Source: Thermodesulfovibrionales bacterium (GTDB taxonomy: Bacteria > Nitrospirota > Thermodesulfovibrionia > Thermodesulfovibrionales > SM23-35). Taken from it: a DNA stretch of 56,199 nucleotides. The stretch covers positions 1-56,199 of the forward strand of contig JAVHLL010000016.1 in NCBI GenBank assembly GCA_031082155.1, in the 5' to 3' direction. The notes beneath the pieces are model-generated. The model searched no databases, was not told where the DNA came from, and saw nothing but the letters and a program-made list of their open reading frames with translations. Of the stretch, positions 17,791-26,143 are shown in pieces; position 1 is the stretch's first letter; each line of letters starts with the position of its first letter. Both the position numbers and the translations under genes were made by a program.

Positions 17791-17925
17791 TGAGGCTCTT
17801 GCAAAAGTCCTAAAACAGGCCAATTTGTCATTTCGAGTGAAACGAGAAATCTTTTATAATCAATGGGGTATAAGATTCCTCACCTTCGTTCGGAATGACA
17901 ATCTGTAACTTTTGCAAGAGCCTCA
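17791..17925. repeat. Nested inverted-repeat element with TGAGGCTCTTGC ends
   Basis: A perfect 18-bp inverted repeat (TGAGGCTCTTGCAAAAGT at 17791-17808, complement at 17908-17925) encloses a second GTCATTTCG...CGGAATGAC pair (17827-17899). It lies between the beta-barrel gene and the CsgG-like gene. Confidence 0.85.
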
Positions 17926-17949
17926 ACTGTGTAAACTTTTTAAACAGTG

Positions 17950-20280
17950 TTACCAGAACCTGCATGTGAGATTGCCTCCCAGGTTATGTGTTTCGGTCTT
18001 TTTCTCGTCTTCGCTGAGGGTGTAATTATAGGTAAGCTGGAAATCGATGAACCTTGTCATATACCATAGAACATACCCGCCCATAGTATGCGTGTTGGCG
18101 GATGCTGTTTTCTCATATCTGTGCTCATACCGGAGGTTCATCCTGACCGCAGGCACTACCAGCCAGTCGACGAATGCCCCTTCAGAAATGGTTTGTTCCC
18201 CTTCCGTATCGTTAATCCTGAAGTTTCCTGAAAGACTAATGAACCTTCCGGGACGGTAGGTAACGATAAATGCTCCGTCATGGGAATGTCCGGATGTATC
18301 TCCGGAAAGGAAACTCAACCCGTAGCTCAGGTTTGCCGTCAGGTTCAGCGTGAGCCGTGCATCAAGGGTTCCCCTCACATACCATGTGGTGTTCTGCGTC
18401 TTTTCTGGAGAAGATGCAGGATTTGATAGATGGTATACCGGATAAGTCTTCGCGTTCGTATACCCGACGTCAGTAATCATATTCACATCCCTGTGCAGCC
18501 GCGATCCGATCGTAAGGAGCAAAAGGTCACTGAGCGATTGTTTCTGATCAAAACTGTAGCTGTATGTCCTGATTAGGGAGAGATTGGTATCGAGCGTAGG
18601 GAGAGGGGACGAACTGAACGTAAGGGAATAGGAATCCGACTTTATTTCGGTCTTGTTCGGATCATCCTCAGCCCTGTTGTCAAAAGCCTCGTTTCTCTGA
18701 ATTCGTGCTGTTGTTGTCAAAAAATTGGTGGTAAGCCATGTGGCGCTCGCGCCATAGGTCCTTGTCACATTGCTTTTCAGACTGGTATTTTTTTCGCTGT
18801 CAAGTTTGCTGATAATGTTTGCGAAGGCCCCTCCTATGGAACCCGGGACCGACTCAGGCTCCTGGTCGTTCCGGTTCAGGTAGTAGTTCAGGGCAAAACT
18901 CAGCCTGGTAACCGGTCTGTACGTTGCGCCAAAGTTGATTCCGTGGGTGAAAAACGTACTGATTTCAGTATTTTTGCCTTTCCCGAAGGTTTCCGTTCCC
19001 CATGCCTCTATCTCGGTGACGAACACATCGTTTATGGTTGCGGTATCCATTGTAACCGCCTTCAGGTATCGCGCATCCTGTGCAGAAGAGAGTTGCATTT
19101 CGTAGCGATAGATATGGTTAAGCGCATCGAACAACGTTATGGTTATTGTCTGAACAGATACTTCGGTCCAGGTATTGGGCAGATTGGTATTGCTTCTGTA
19201 AACTCTCCAATTGGCCGGATTGACTAAATTTATATCATTCCTGATGTCTTTATTCACATAAAGGTAAAGGGCGTCGACTGATTTGCCGGATTCGTTTAGA
19301 ACCCCTATATTGTGGTACCTGCTCCCGTTCTGTCCGATATTGATTGTGCCGCCTGAAGTCGTCGCAGGTGAATCATAGTTGCCGTCAGTAAGCGTAGGGG
19401 TCGGAACAAGCGTGTCTACCGGCGGTTGAATCTGCGTCCCGAGCCCGTACTGGCCGGATAAAGGCGTCCTCCTGACCTCTATGCTGCCGCTTTGTCCTGC
19501 GAAGCTCTCGGTCTTGTTCCGGGTATAGTTGCCCTGATACCCCGCTGTCAGACTGATGCGGTTGTTCAGAAGCGATTTGTTGTAACCGATGTTGTACATG
19601 CTGTTCAGGTTATTATTCACTGTGTTATAGACAGTTTTCAGGGGCGTCTTGTTCTCATTCCATTTGTATGAGACGTTGTACGAGAATTTCAATCCCCTGT
19701 ATGTCAGGTCGTGCCATGACGTACCAGTGAATTTCGTATCGGTGGAATCTGTCCCTCTGGGAGAGAGATAATCATAATCCCTCTGCCTGTCGAACTGGAC
19801 AGAGAGATTCGGCAATTCGTAGGGTCTCACCGTGAAACGGGAATAATAGAATTCGGTGGTCCTTCTGCTGTCATTCTGGAGATTTGCCGTGTCCCACTGC
19901 TCAAGACGCCTTGCCCCCAATTCAATTCCGTACACAGGATGCCTGAAAAACAGATCCAAACCCGGCTCCACAGCCCTCAGGTAATCCGCTGTCGTCTCCC
20001 CTCCTGAATCGGTAATATGGGTATTGGTGAGTGTCGTCCTGAGGTTCAGATGATACGAGAGAAGAGGAGTGACGCTCTTTTCGAAACGGAAATAATAGTT
20101 CTGATTAAGGCTGTCGGATTCGTTCACCTTTTGATCGTCCTCGTATCCTTTCAGATTCGTATAATTCATATTAAGCCAGGCGCTGGGTCCATCGGCGTAC
20201 GCAGCCTGAGCATACAGGACCATGGCGCTAAGCGCCAGGAGCAGAATCTGAATCGCTGCAAGTTGTTTCTTGAGCCCCAA
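17950..20280 (-). CDS. Outer-membrane beta-barrel (porin-like) protein with inserted galactose-binding-like domain
   Basis: A 776-residue protein with a TTG start at 20280 supported by GGAGGAG six bases upstream. A classic signal peptide (QILLLALSAMVLYAQAAYA) is followed by alternating aromatic/polar beta-strands throughout and a C-terminal aromatic (CRFW), the signature of BamA-inserted barrels. Residues about 295-440 break the pattern: GGTINIGQNGSRYHNIGVLN, YVNKDIRN, WTEVSVQTITITL, ARYLKAVTMDTATINDVFVTEIEAWG. These look like an F5/8-type C (discoidin/jelly-roll) domain inserted in a loop. Lying among 16- and 26-heme cytochromes, it is the natural candidate for the porin sheath of an outer-membrane electron conduit, analogous in role to MtrB/PioB or Geobacter OmbB; sequence relation to those was not established. 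Confidence 0.8.
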   Translation of the reverse strand: MGLKKQLAAIQILLLALSAMVLYAQAAYADGPSAWLNMNYTNLKGYEDDQKVNESDSLNQNYYFRFEKSVTPLLSYHLNLRTTLTNTHITDSGGETTADYLRAVEPGLDLFFRHPVYGIELGARRLEQWDTANLQNDSRRTTEFYYSRFTVRPYELPNLSVQFDRQRDYDYLSPRGTDSTDTKFTGTSWHDLTYRGLKFSYNVSYKWNENKTPLKTVYNTVNNNLNSMYNIGYNKSLLNNRISLTAGYQGNYTRNKTESFAGQSGSIEVRRTPLSGQYGLGTQIQPPVDTLVPTPTLTDGNYDSPATTSGGTINIGQNGSRYHNIGVLNESGKSVDALYLYVNKDIRNDINLVNPANWRVYRSNTNLPNTWTEVSVQTITITLFDALNHIYRYEMQLSSAQDARYLKAVTMDTATINDVFVTEIEAWGTETFGKGKNTEISTFFTHGINFGATYRPVTRLSFALNYYLNRNDQEPESVPGSIGGAFANIISKLDSEKNTSLKSNVTRTYGASATWLTTNFLTTTARIQRNEAFDNRAEDDPNKTEIKSDSYSLTFSSSPLPTLDTNLSLIRTYSYSFDQKQSLSDLLLLTIGSRLHRDVNMITDVGYTNAKTYPVYHLSNPASSPEKTQNTTWYVRGTLDARLTLNLTANLSYGLSFLSGDTSGHSHDGAFIVTYRPGRFISLSGNFRINDTEGEQTISEGAFVDWLVVPAVRMNLRYEHRYEKTASANTHTMGGYVLWYMTRFIDFQLTYNYTLSEDEKKTETHNLGGNLTCRFW

Positions 20281-20388
20281 GCAATCTCCTCCACATTATC
20301 GATCTCCCGTCCCCTAACCCATTCGATTCATTTATTTTTATATTGTTCCTTCTCAAAGATCTTGAAAATCTTTTAAGATCTTTTCCTG

Positions 20389-21990
20389 TCATTCTGGCTT
20401 CTCCGGAAACATCGCAATACCGTATGGCCTCCTGCCTACCGGAATAACCTTCTCTTCCCGCTTCGTTGTCTTGTCTACAACTGAGACGCTGTCTGACCCC
20501 CTGTTCACTACATATATCTTTCGCCCCTCAGGGTCCATGAGGAACGATCTTGGTTGACTTCCTACCGATATGGTTCCGATGACCGGTGACAACGATGTTT
20601 TCAGGGCACTCGATGCCTCTGAAAATGGCCTTAGCATTAGTATCTCTCCTGAAAATTCTTTCAAAAGATAGAGCCTGTCAAAATCAGGGTCGGAAATAAC
20701 CCCTGTCAGCGAAGCACCTACATTGCTCGTCTCGCTCACGGCCCCGGACTTGTTTCCGCCAATCACCTGTATGATGTCGATGAGGGAGAGGTTGTCATAC
20801 CCGTAATTCGCAACATAGACTTTGCCTCTTGGGTAATCCACGGTGAGCGCGATCGGGCTCCATTGGACATTGAGAGTGATTACCTCCTCAGGTCTCCCGC
20901 TTGCCCTGTCCATCTTGAGGATGGAAACATCACGTGAGTTTTTATTGGCGACATATACGTTGTAGTAGTTTCTTCGGTAATTCCTTATCGTATTCATATC
21001 GCTCATGCTCAGAAACCGTGAACTGGAGATAGTATCGACAGAAGGGTCAGCAACTATTGCTATAGGACCGTCCCCGACATTCGCACGGTCGAACTCCTGA
21101 TAGGTGGAAGCGTCTATGATCGAAACAGTGTTCGAACCGTAATTCGTTACGAAGATGAACTCTTTATCCGGTGCGACCCTCGCAACTGCAATGCCTTCAG
21201 GTTCTTTTCCGAAACGGATTGGTATCTCAACCTCAACCCGGTTATTCGTGGGGTCTATGACCGATATGCTGTTTGATCCCGAATTCGCGACATACACTCT
21301 CTGCCGCTCCTTGCTCTGGCTTACGGCAACGCCTCTCGGTTTTCTCCCCACCATGATCATTGCCACGACCTCACCTGTCTGCCTGTTTATGACGGATACA
21401 TTATCAGAGTCCTCGTTGGTCACATAAATGAGAAGACTGCTCAGTTCGGGTGTCTGCCCTCTCACATCAAATGCAGGACTGAAGAGATAGCCGTCTCCGA
21501 CCGAGGCGTCAGGGTTCCATTTCAGAAAAAGCGCGGTGTTCTGGTTTCTTTTTACTGCGATGTCTATTGCTGTCTCTATTCCTTCGGGCGGCAGAGCAAG
21601 GTGCGCTGCCCCGTCTTTTCTGTTCACCAGCGCCTGCCTGACAATGAGCTGGAGTTTCTTGTACCTGCCCTCAGGCAGCGCCTTCTCACCGAGCAATACC
21701 TGGCGTCCGGCAACCTCAGAAGACCGGATAGAAAGCGGAGCATTCATTACTTCAAGGAATGTGCCGTCTTCAGCCATGATATTGACTGCCGAAAGTTCAA
21801 CTGTCAGGTCGGTGGATATCCTTTCCGGTACTTTCAGAAAAAACGAAACCTGACCGCCGGACAACGACGAAGCGTCACTATATCTGTTGACTGACGCGCA
21901 ACCCACGCCGAAAACAAGCAGAGAGCAGAGAGCTATAAGCAACAAACGGCTACGGTTACGATGCCCGTTTCGTCTTGACTTTTTCGTCAT
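20389..21990 (-). CDS. Lipoprotein with DUF4382-like domain and YVTN beta-propeller
   Basis: 533 residues from the ATG at 21990, which gives MTKKSRRNGHRNRSR then LLLIALCSLLVFGVGC with a lipobox cysteine; the frame is open to 22059 but that part is repeat-encoded. Residues about 45-180 (mature) match the DUF4382 pattern (VSFFLKVPERIS, VELSAVNIMAEDG, LPEGRYKKLQLIV). From about 185 to the end are seven or more YVTN-type blades: IYVTNEDSDNVSVINRQTGE, VYVANSGSNSISVIDPTNN, IFVTNYGSNTVSIID, VYVANKNSRDVSIL, VYVANYGYDNLSLID, IYVVNRGSDSVSVVD. It is surface- or periplasm-anchored, probably a scaffold. Propeller proteins of NHL/YVTN type recur beside nanowire cytochromes. Confidence 0.85.
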   Translation of the reverse strand: MTKKSRRNGHRNRSRLLLIALCSLLVFGVGCASVNRYSDASSLSGGQVSFFLKVPERISTDLTVELSAVNIMAEDGTFLEVMNAPLSIRSSEVAGRQVLLGEKALPEGRYKKLQLIVRQALVNRKDGAAHLALPPEGIETAIDIAVKRNQNTALFLKWNPDASVGDGYLFSPAFDVRGQTPELSSLLIYVTNEDSDNVSVINRQTGEVVAMIMVGRKPRGVAVSQSKERQRVYVANSGSNSISVIDPTNNRVEVEIPIRFGKEPEGIAVARVAPDKEFIFVTNYGSNTVSIIDASTYQEFDRANVGDGPIAIVADPSVDTISSSRFLSMSDMNTIRNYRRNYYNVYVANKNSRDVSILKMDRASGRPEEVITLNVQWSPIALTVDYPRGKVYVANYGYDNLSLIDIIQVIGGNKSGAVSETSNVGASLTGVISDPDFDRLYLLKEFSGEILMLRPFSEASSALKTSLSPVIGTISVGSQPRSFLMDPEGRKIYVVNRGSDSVSVVDKTTKREEKVIPVGRRPYGIAMFPEKPE

Positions 21991-22145
21991 TCGGTTACGG
22001 CTACGAGGCCCGTTTCGTTTATCGGCTACGTTGTTCGTCTTTTCTGTAACCTTTACCATTTGCCGTTACCGATACGGGCTTCGTTACCGTTGCCGTTAAC
22101 CGATCTTTCTCGATACGGGCTTCGTAGCCGTAGCCGAAAAACGAT
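21940..22145. repeat. CGGTTACGGCTACG / GATACGGGCTTCGT repeat cluster
   Basis: Degenerate direct and inverted copies of GATACGGGCTTCGTAGCCGTAGCCG and CGGTTACGGCTACGAGGCCC fill the gap between the NHL and YVTN genes and run into the 5' end of the latter, where they encode an Arg/Asn/Lys-rich N-region. The adjoining 21912-21935 AAGCAGAGAGCAGAGAGC unit encodes part of the signal peptide (ALCSLLVF). Confidence 0.75.
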
Positions 22146-22149
22146 TAAA

Positions 22150-23124
22150 TTATTCATTCGGCTTGAACACCTCGATCCTGTCGTTGAAGGTGTCAGCGAC
22201 GAATATCCTGCCCTGAGAATCAACCGCTATATCTTTCGGGTACTGGAACCAGCCTTCACCCCATCCAAGGCCGCCAAATTCAAAAAGATATTTACCGTCT
22301 TTGTCGTAGACGTTTACGGTATGGCGCATATAATCCACTACATACATCCTTCCGTTGCGATTATCCACACCCACTGCATGGGGCCGGCTCAGCTTTCCCG
22401 TGCTGCCGCCCTTATCGCCGAATTTAAAAAGGAATTTCCTGTTCTCATCATAAACATAAATATGACTGACTTCCTCGCTCACAATATATATCCTTCCCTC
22501 TTTATCTATGGTTACATAGTTGACATTTACCTTCCTGCCTTCTTCCTCAGGTGAAAGAATATCTATAAACTGTCCGTCGTTATTCAGTATCACAATTCCT
22601 GGGAAAGAGTAACTGGCAACATAAATATCCCCTTTTTTATCCACAGCCAGCCTGTATGGTATAAAGGATTCGGCTCCTTCAAAGCCCTTTAAATAAATAT
22701 CCCTTGTCCATTTGAGGCAAGCATTGAAAACCGAGAGCCTGTGTTTCGGGTTCTCTTTCAAGCCTGCCTGAGCAACATAAAGATTGCCGCTCTTATCAAT
22801 TGTTAGACCCTGTGGCATATAAACTCCATCTGCTTTGCTAAGGGTAAATATGGGGAAAAAATCAGAGGTATAGATAATAACCCTCGCCTCATGATCTATA
22901 ATGTAAATTTCTTTCATAGTAGGTTCAGTAAAAATGAAAGATGGATACAATATCTTTTCGCCATTTTCATCCTCTCTTATTGCATCAAGATATGTAACTG
23001 GCAAACCTTGCGTCTGAGCATCAAGAGGAAAAGGGGTAAACAATATATTGCATAATATATACATCAAAATAATTTCTTTAAAAAGAAATCCATTTTTCAA
23101 AATAAATATTTTTTCTAATTCCAT
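22150..23124 (-). CDS. Exported NHL-repeat beta-propeller protein
   Basis: A 324-residue protein with an N-terminal hydrophobic segment (IILMYILCNILFTPFPLDAQ) ending in a likely cleavage site. Six NHL-type blades follow, each with a G-x-[IL]-[YF]-V-[AV]-x-x-x-x-x-x-[IV]-x-V-[FY] core: GNLYVAQAGLKENPKHRLSV, GDIYVASYSFPGIVIL, GRIYIVSEEVSHIYVY, GRMYVVDYMRHTVNVY, GRIFVADTFNDRIEVF. It is probably periplasmic or extracellular. It directly follows the best-expressed nanowire-type cytochrome gene (100 bp gap). NHL proteins are, from memory, regular neighbours of omcS/omcE-type genes; their role there is not known. The start has only a weak ribosome site. Confidence 0.88.
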   Translation of the reverse strand: MELEKIFILKNGFLFKEIILMYILCNILFTPFPLDAQTQGLPVTYLDAIREDENGEKILYPSFIFTEPTMKEIYIIDHEARVIIYTSDFFPIFTLSKADGVYMPQGLTIDKSGNLYVAQAGLKENPKHRLSVFNACLKWTRDIYLKGFEGAESFIPYRLAVDKKGDIYVASYSFPGIVILNNDGQFIDILSPEEEGRKVNVNYVTIDKEGRIYIVSEEVSHIYVYDENRKFLFKFGDKGGSTGKLSRPHAVGVDNRNGRMYVVDYMRHTVNVYDKDGKYLFEFGGLGWGEGWFQYPKDIAVDSQGRIFVADTFNDRIEVFKPNE

Positions 23125-23224
23125 AATTCTTATTCTTTATTTTATTTTTACAATACAAATAAAAAGGAGAGCTTATACCCCGCTCCCCTTTTTATTTGCC
23201 TTTTTCACACTATACTATCTCATA

Positions 23225-24208
23225 CTATCTCTGTCTGCTATGACATCCGAGGCAGCCTTCAGTTCCGCTACCACCCGCTATCTGCGTAGCATTATAATCC
23301 CACCTCAGGCAGTCATTATATTCAGTCCCATGTGCCCTGTGACATGAAAGACACGTAACCCTTGCATTTCCAACAGTTTCTGTTTCAGCATTAAATCCTA
23401 AAGGATGGTTTCTCATTGCATCGGCATCGCCTGTCCATTCAGTAGCAAAATTTACATATATATCCCACGTAGTAGGTATTGCAACATCAGTAGGATGTCT
23501 TATAAATGGGCTTGCCGCATTCGTGTCATCGCTTCCATGGAAATCGCTGTGGCATTTACCGCATAGCTCGCTTATGCTTGGCCCGCCAACTGTTGCGCTG
23601 TAAACATTATGAACAGTTCCCGAACCAGAGATTAGTGCTTCCTCATAATCAGCGGCCCCGGTGCCAAGAACAGCACTTGTACCAACATAAAGTATCCGGT
23701 AGGCAGAAGGATCATGATGTCCACCCTTTATGGCAACCATGTCACTAAGATCAGTCTGATTACCATGACACCCATTAGTCCCCGCGCAGCTTAATCCGTC
23801 TGTACTGCCGGTGTACCAGCTATTTTCAGCTGCAGCAATACCAGCGGGGGCATTGGTATTACCCAAAGAATGAGCAACATCATTGTTGTTCCCAACACTG
23901 TCAGTCACTGCAAAGAACCCTCCGGCCAGACAAGCGCTACTACTGAAACTTCCTGCAGTAGATTTGACAAAGGGATAGCCATTAACATATGGGTCTGCTC
24001 CACTTGTGGTATGACAGCCAATACAATCATTTGTTAACAAAAAATCGTATGGACCACCGCTACCCCAAGAAGCATCAGGAGAGCCACCCTGGCTGTAGTG
24101 CATAGTGTGACAATTGGCGCAAGGACCACTCACTGCGGCATGTGCAACTCCACTGATAAGCACAAGGGAGAGAAGTGCAACAAGACTTATAATTATTGTC
24201 CTTTTCAT
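23225..24208 (-). CDS. OmcS/OmcE-like multiheme cytochrome, nanowire candidate 3 (with leader ORF)
   Basis: A 327-residue exported cytochrome with a textbook signal peptide (MKRTIIISLVALLSLVLISGVAHA). Five CXXCH motifs (CANCH, CIGCH, CGKCH, CLSCH, CLGCH) plus CAGTNGCHG (CX5CH). Shared family landmarks: CHTMHYSQGG, GGHHDPSAYRIL, FIRHPTDV, CLSCHRAHGTEYNDCLRWDY. It has the strongest ribosome site of the cytochrome set (AAAGGAGGT eight bases before ATG) and its ATG overlaps the stop of a 20-codon leader ORF. It also has its own long upstream region with a plausible promoter at 24569-24597. It is the most compact of the four paralogs and a good candidate for an abundantly made filament subunit. 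Confidence 0.9.
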   Translation of the reverse strand: MKRTIIISLVALLSLVLISGVAHAAVSGPCANCHTMHYSQGGSPDASWGSGGPYDFLLTNDCIGCHTTSGADPYVNGYPFVKSTAGSFSSSACLAGGFFAVTDSVGNNNDVAHSLGNTNAPAGIAAAENSWYTGSTDGLSCAGTNGCHGNQTDLSDMVAIKGGHHDPSAYRILYVGTSAVLGTGAADYEEALISGSGTVHNVYSATVGGPSISELCGKCHSDFHGSDDTNAASPFIRHPTDVAIPTTWDIYVNFATEWTGDADAMRNHPLGFNAETETVGNARVTCLSCHRAHGTEYNDCLRWDYNATQIAGGSGTEGCLGCHSRQR

Positions 24209-24267
24209 CTCTTTTTACCTCCTTTCCTGTTCGATTTTGCCTCTTTTTTAAGGATATTGATAAGCAT
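24205..24267 (-). CDS. 20-codon leader ORF translationally coupled to nanowire-type cytochrome
   Basis: The ATG at 24267 is preceded by AAAGGAGGG (eight-base spacing). It reads MLINILKKEAKSNRKGGKKR and stops at TGA 24207-24205, so its stop overlaps the ATG of the cytochrome (ATGA). The cytochrome ribosome site (AGGAGGT) lies inside the last codons (GGA GGT). The strong site, exact overlap and very basic peptide (9 of 20 are Lys/Arg) support a translated leader for coupling or regulation. No homolog is recognised. Confidence 0.6.
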   Translation of the reverse strand: MLINILKKEAKSNRKGGKKR

Positions 24268-24437
24268 TGTAAAATCCCTCCTTTCTTTAATCATTTGTTA
24301 CTTATCTATTGCTAATTTAATGCACTGTGAATGTACCACCTCACGCAAGAAATATAAAGCAATTTATATGCCAATAAATTCATTCTCTGGTGCGCTGTCC
24401 CTCAAATAGCCATAACACTTTTTTCATCATGAACTCG

Positions 24438-24527
24438 TTAATGGTATCTATCCAGCCTAAAAAGCGAGATTCCGAAATAAGATCGGAATGACAAGCTATT
24501 TATGGCACAGCATATTAATACCATTAA
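24438..24527. repeat. 90-bp inverted-repeat element in cytochrome leader
   Basis: TTAATGGTAT (24438-24447) and its complement ATACCATTAA (24518-24527) enclose an inner hairpin GATTCCGAAATAAGATCGGAAT next to ATGACA, the same end as the bipartite elements elsewhere. It would be transcribed in the leader of the 23225-24208 cytochrome. Confidence 0.6.
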
Positions 24528-24568
24528 AAAAGCTATATGTAAATATAAATGTTTAGCTATAGCTATAT

Positions 24569-24597
24569 ATTAAGCTTTAATGGTCTGGTTTTGTCAA
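24569..24597 (-). promoter_or_regulatory. Candidate sigma70 promoter for cytochrome 23225-24208
   Basis: On the minus strand TTGACA (24597-24592), a 17-base spacer, then CTTAAT (24574-24569; TAATAT overlaps it). It implies a leader of about 350 nt before the cytochrome ATG, carrying the 90-bp repeat and the 20-codon ORF. TAAAGCTTAA here recurs upstream of the 26140-27105 cytochrome. Confidence 0.4.
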
Positions 24598-24952
24598 GAT
24601 TAATTTATCTTTTGCTATTTTTTAGTGAAGAGTTCAATCTCCTCCTTTATTAAGTCGGATGGGGGATGGTAAGAAGTGCATAACTAATGATGAGTTTTTC
24701 GGCAACAGCCGTGGTGCCATAATACGGGGAAAACAGATAAAAAATATGAGCAGACAAAGCAAGAGAGAACTTACCATGAAGGGAAATCCCCTGATGAGGG
24801 ACTTGTATGAAGAGATCGCCGGAAGGATTCCGGACACCCATTAAAAGGCCCTTTGTCAAGAGACAAACGATCCTGATCGGAATTACAAAAAAGAAACGGA
24901 TTATGCCTACAGGAATTCCAGAAGAACCAAAAAATGGAACAATAAGTTCTAT

Positions 24953-26143
24953 CTACTGTTTTTTCCTGGTGTGGCAGACGATGCAGCCGTTGCTGGAAGA
25001 TGTCATCTTCAGGGGATCATTGTTGTACTCCCACCTGAGAATATCAGGATACCGGGTGGCATGTGCTCGGTGGCAGGAAAGGCACATGACTATGCTGTTA
25101 GCATCGACAGCCTTTTCAGTGCCTTTTGGATCAAAATAGGCAACCGGAGCGACGAGACTGTAGAGCACATACTCCTGGTACTCAGAACCTGCATATCCTC
25201 CGTGAACGGTGCTGAACGCAATATCTGCGGGATGCTTTCTCCAGGCCGAGTTGTATGCATGACCGACCTCTTTGCTACCTCCCAGATTGGCATTCGGATG
25301 GAACCGTGCGTGGCACTCACCGCAGAGGTAGCTTATGGTGTTCAACGAATTATGGCCCGGGTCTCCTTTATAGCCGTTGTGGCGGTCAGGAGAAGCGAGA
25401 TATTCCCAGTCTTTATGCTCAATCCCGGTTATTCCGGACAGAAACCGGTAGCTCTTGCCCACGCTGATTCCGTCGAGAGCGCTGTCATCGGTATGGTGCG
25501 CGCCATGCACCGCTTTGTACGAATTTTCCTCTTTCCTGTTTCCATGACAGCCCCATGTTCCCGAACAGTCAAGTTGGTTCTGAGCCGGCCAGTAAGCCGG
25601 CCCCTCTCCCTCCGGTATCACAACGCCGGCAAGAAATCCCGGCGGCTGGTCCATAGGATGTTTTTCCTGCATGGATATCCCTTTCACATTATGTCCTTTT
25701 GTATAGTCGGGGCTGTATCCGTCTGCAACATAAGAGTAATTCCCGCTTGCAAGGTCTCCCTTATCCCGCCGGTGTATTATCTGGGGGATCCTTGTCTTCC
25801 CAAGCGTTATGATATTCTCTGCCCCGTCCGGGTTCTGCCCGTGGCATCCGACACAGCCTCCTTTTGTGAGCATTGGAAAGGGGCCTGTCCGGTTTCCGTA
25901 TGTCATCGGTCTTCCCTCGTAGCTGTTATGCATGGTGTGGCAGTCCCTGCACTTCCCTTTTGCCCGCGCTTCCGACGGTGTAGCGGAAAAAAACAGGGAA
26001 CAGGCAATAATTGCTGTCAAAACTGCGGAGAAAAAAATGCCCCCCAGTGTGGAAACGGGGGGCAAGGGGGGAGGAGTTAACAATGAAACATGCCTGTTTC
26101 TATTTTTATTCGTAGCAAAAAGTATGCTCAGTTTCTTCATCAT
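24953..26143 (-). CDS. OmcS/OmcE-like multiheme cytochrome, nanowire candidate 2
   Basis: A 396-residue exported cytochrome. A long N-region precedes a hydrophobic core and SEARA-type cleavage site. Five CXXCH motifs (CRDCH, CVGCH, CGECH, CLSCH, CIVCH) plus CSGTWGCHG (CX5CH). It shares CHTMHNS, GNYSYVADGY, GHNV, VHGAHH, YRFLSG, WRKHPADI, CLSCHRAHATRYPDILRWEY and a C-terminal CxxCHT with its three paralogs; it is closest to 8903-10111 in length and in the YVLYSLVAPVA segment. The N-region (TPPPLPPVSTLGG) is encoded by a C-rich hairpin repeat. Its start overlaps the stop of the upstream paralog by four bases, so the two are co-translated. Confidence 0.88.
   Translation of the reverse strand: MMKKLSILFATNKNRNRHVSLLTPPPLPPVSTLGGIFFSAVLTAIIACSLFFSATPSEARAKGKCRDCHTMHNSYEGRPMTYGNRTGPFPMLTKGGCVGCHGQNPDGAENIITLGKTRIPQIIHRRDKGDLASGNYSYVADGYSPDYTKGHNVKGISMQEKHPMDQPPGFLAGVVIPEGEGPAYWPAQNQLDCSGTWGCHGNRKEENSYKAVHGAHHTDDSALDGISVGKSYRFLSGITGIEHKDWEYLASPDRHNGYKGDPGHNSLNTISYLCGECHARFHPNANLGGSKEVGHAYNSAWRKHPADIAFSTVHGGYAGSEYQEYVLYSLVAPVAYFDPKGTEKAVDANSIVMCLSCHRAHATRYPDILRWEYNNDPLKMTSSSNGCIVCHTRKKQ
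26038..26074. repeat. G/C-rich hairpin repeat inside signal-peptide coding region
   Basis: CCCCCCAGTGTGGAAACGGGGGGCAAGGGGGG on the plus strand; CCCCCC pairs with GGGGGG. This composition is unlike the flanking gene and resembles intergenic palindromes, yet it is read in frame as part of the cytochrome N-region. Confidence 0.55.

Larger units (their letters stand above)
24268..24952. other. 685-bp low-GC intergenic region with leader, repeat and promoter
   Basis: AT-rich region between two cytochrome genes. It contains the leader ribosome site, a 90-bp inverted-repeat element (24438-24527), a minus-strand promoter candidate (24569-24597), and a short plus-strand frame at 24659-24844 (61 codons, ending MRDLYEEIAGRIPDTH) that I do not recognise and that has no ribosome site. 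Nothing else is visible; a search for a GEMM-type cyclic-dinucleotide riboswitch by eye was negative. Confidence 0.6.

Noticed and set aside
17574-17831. 5' extension of the CsgG-like gene at 17007 (86 extra codons)
   Set aside because: The extension lies within nested inverted repeats and simple repeats and precedes a normal lipoprotein signal; it is almost certainly not translated.
24268-24560. GEMM-type cyclic-dinucleotide riboswitch in the cytochrome leader
   Set aside because: Expected by analogy with Geobacter cytochrome genes, but the conserved core and tetraloop-receptor elements were not found by eye on the minus strand.
24659-24844. Plus-strand 61-codon frame ending MRDLYEEIAGRIPDTH
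   Set aside because: No ribosome site and no family recognised; possibly a relic of a mobile gene, kept only as a note in the intergenic entry.
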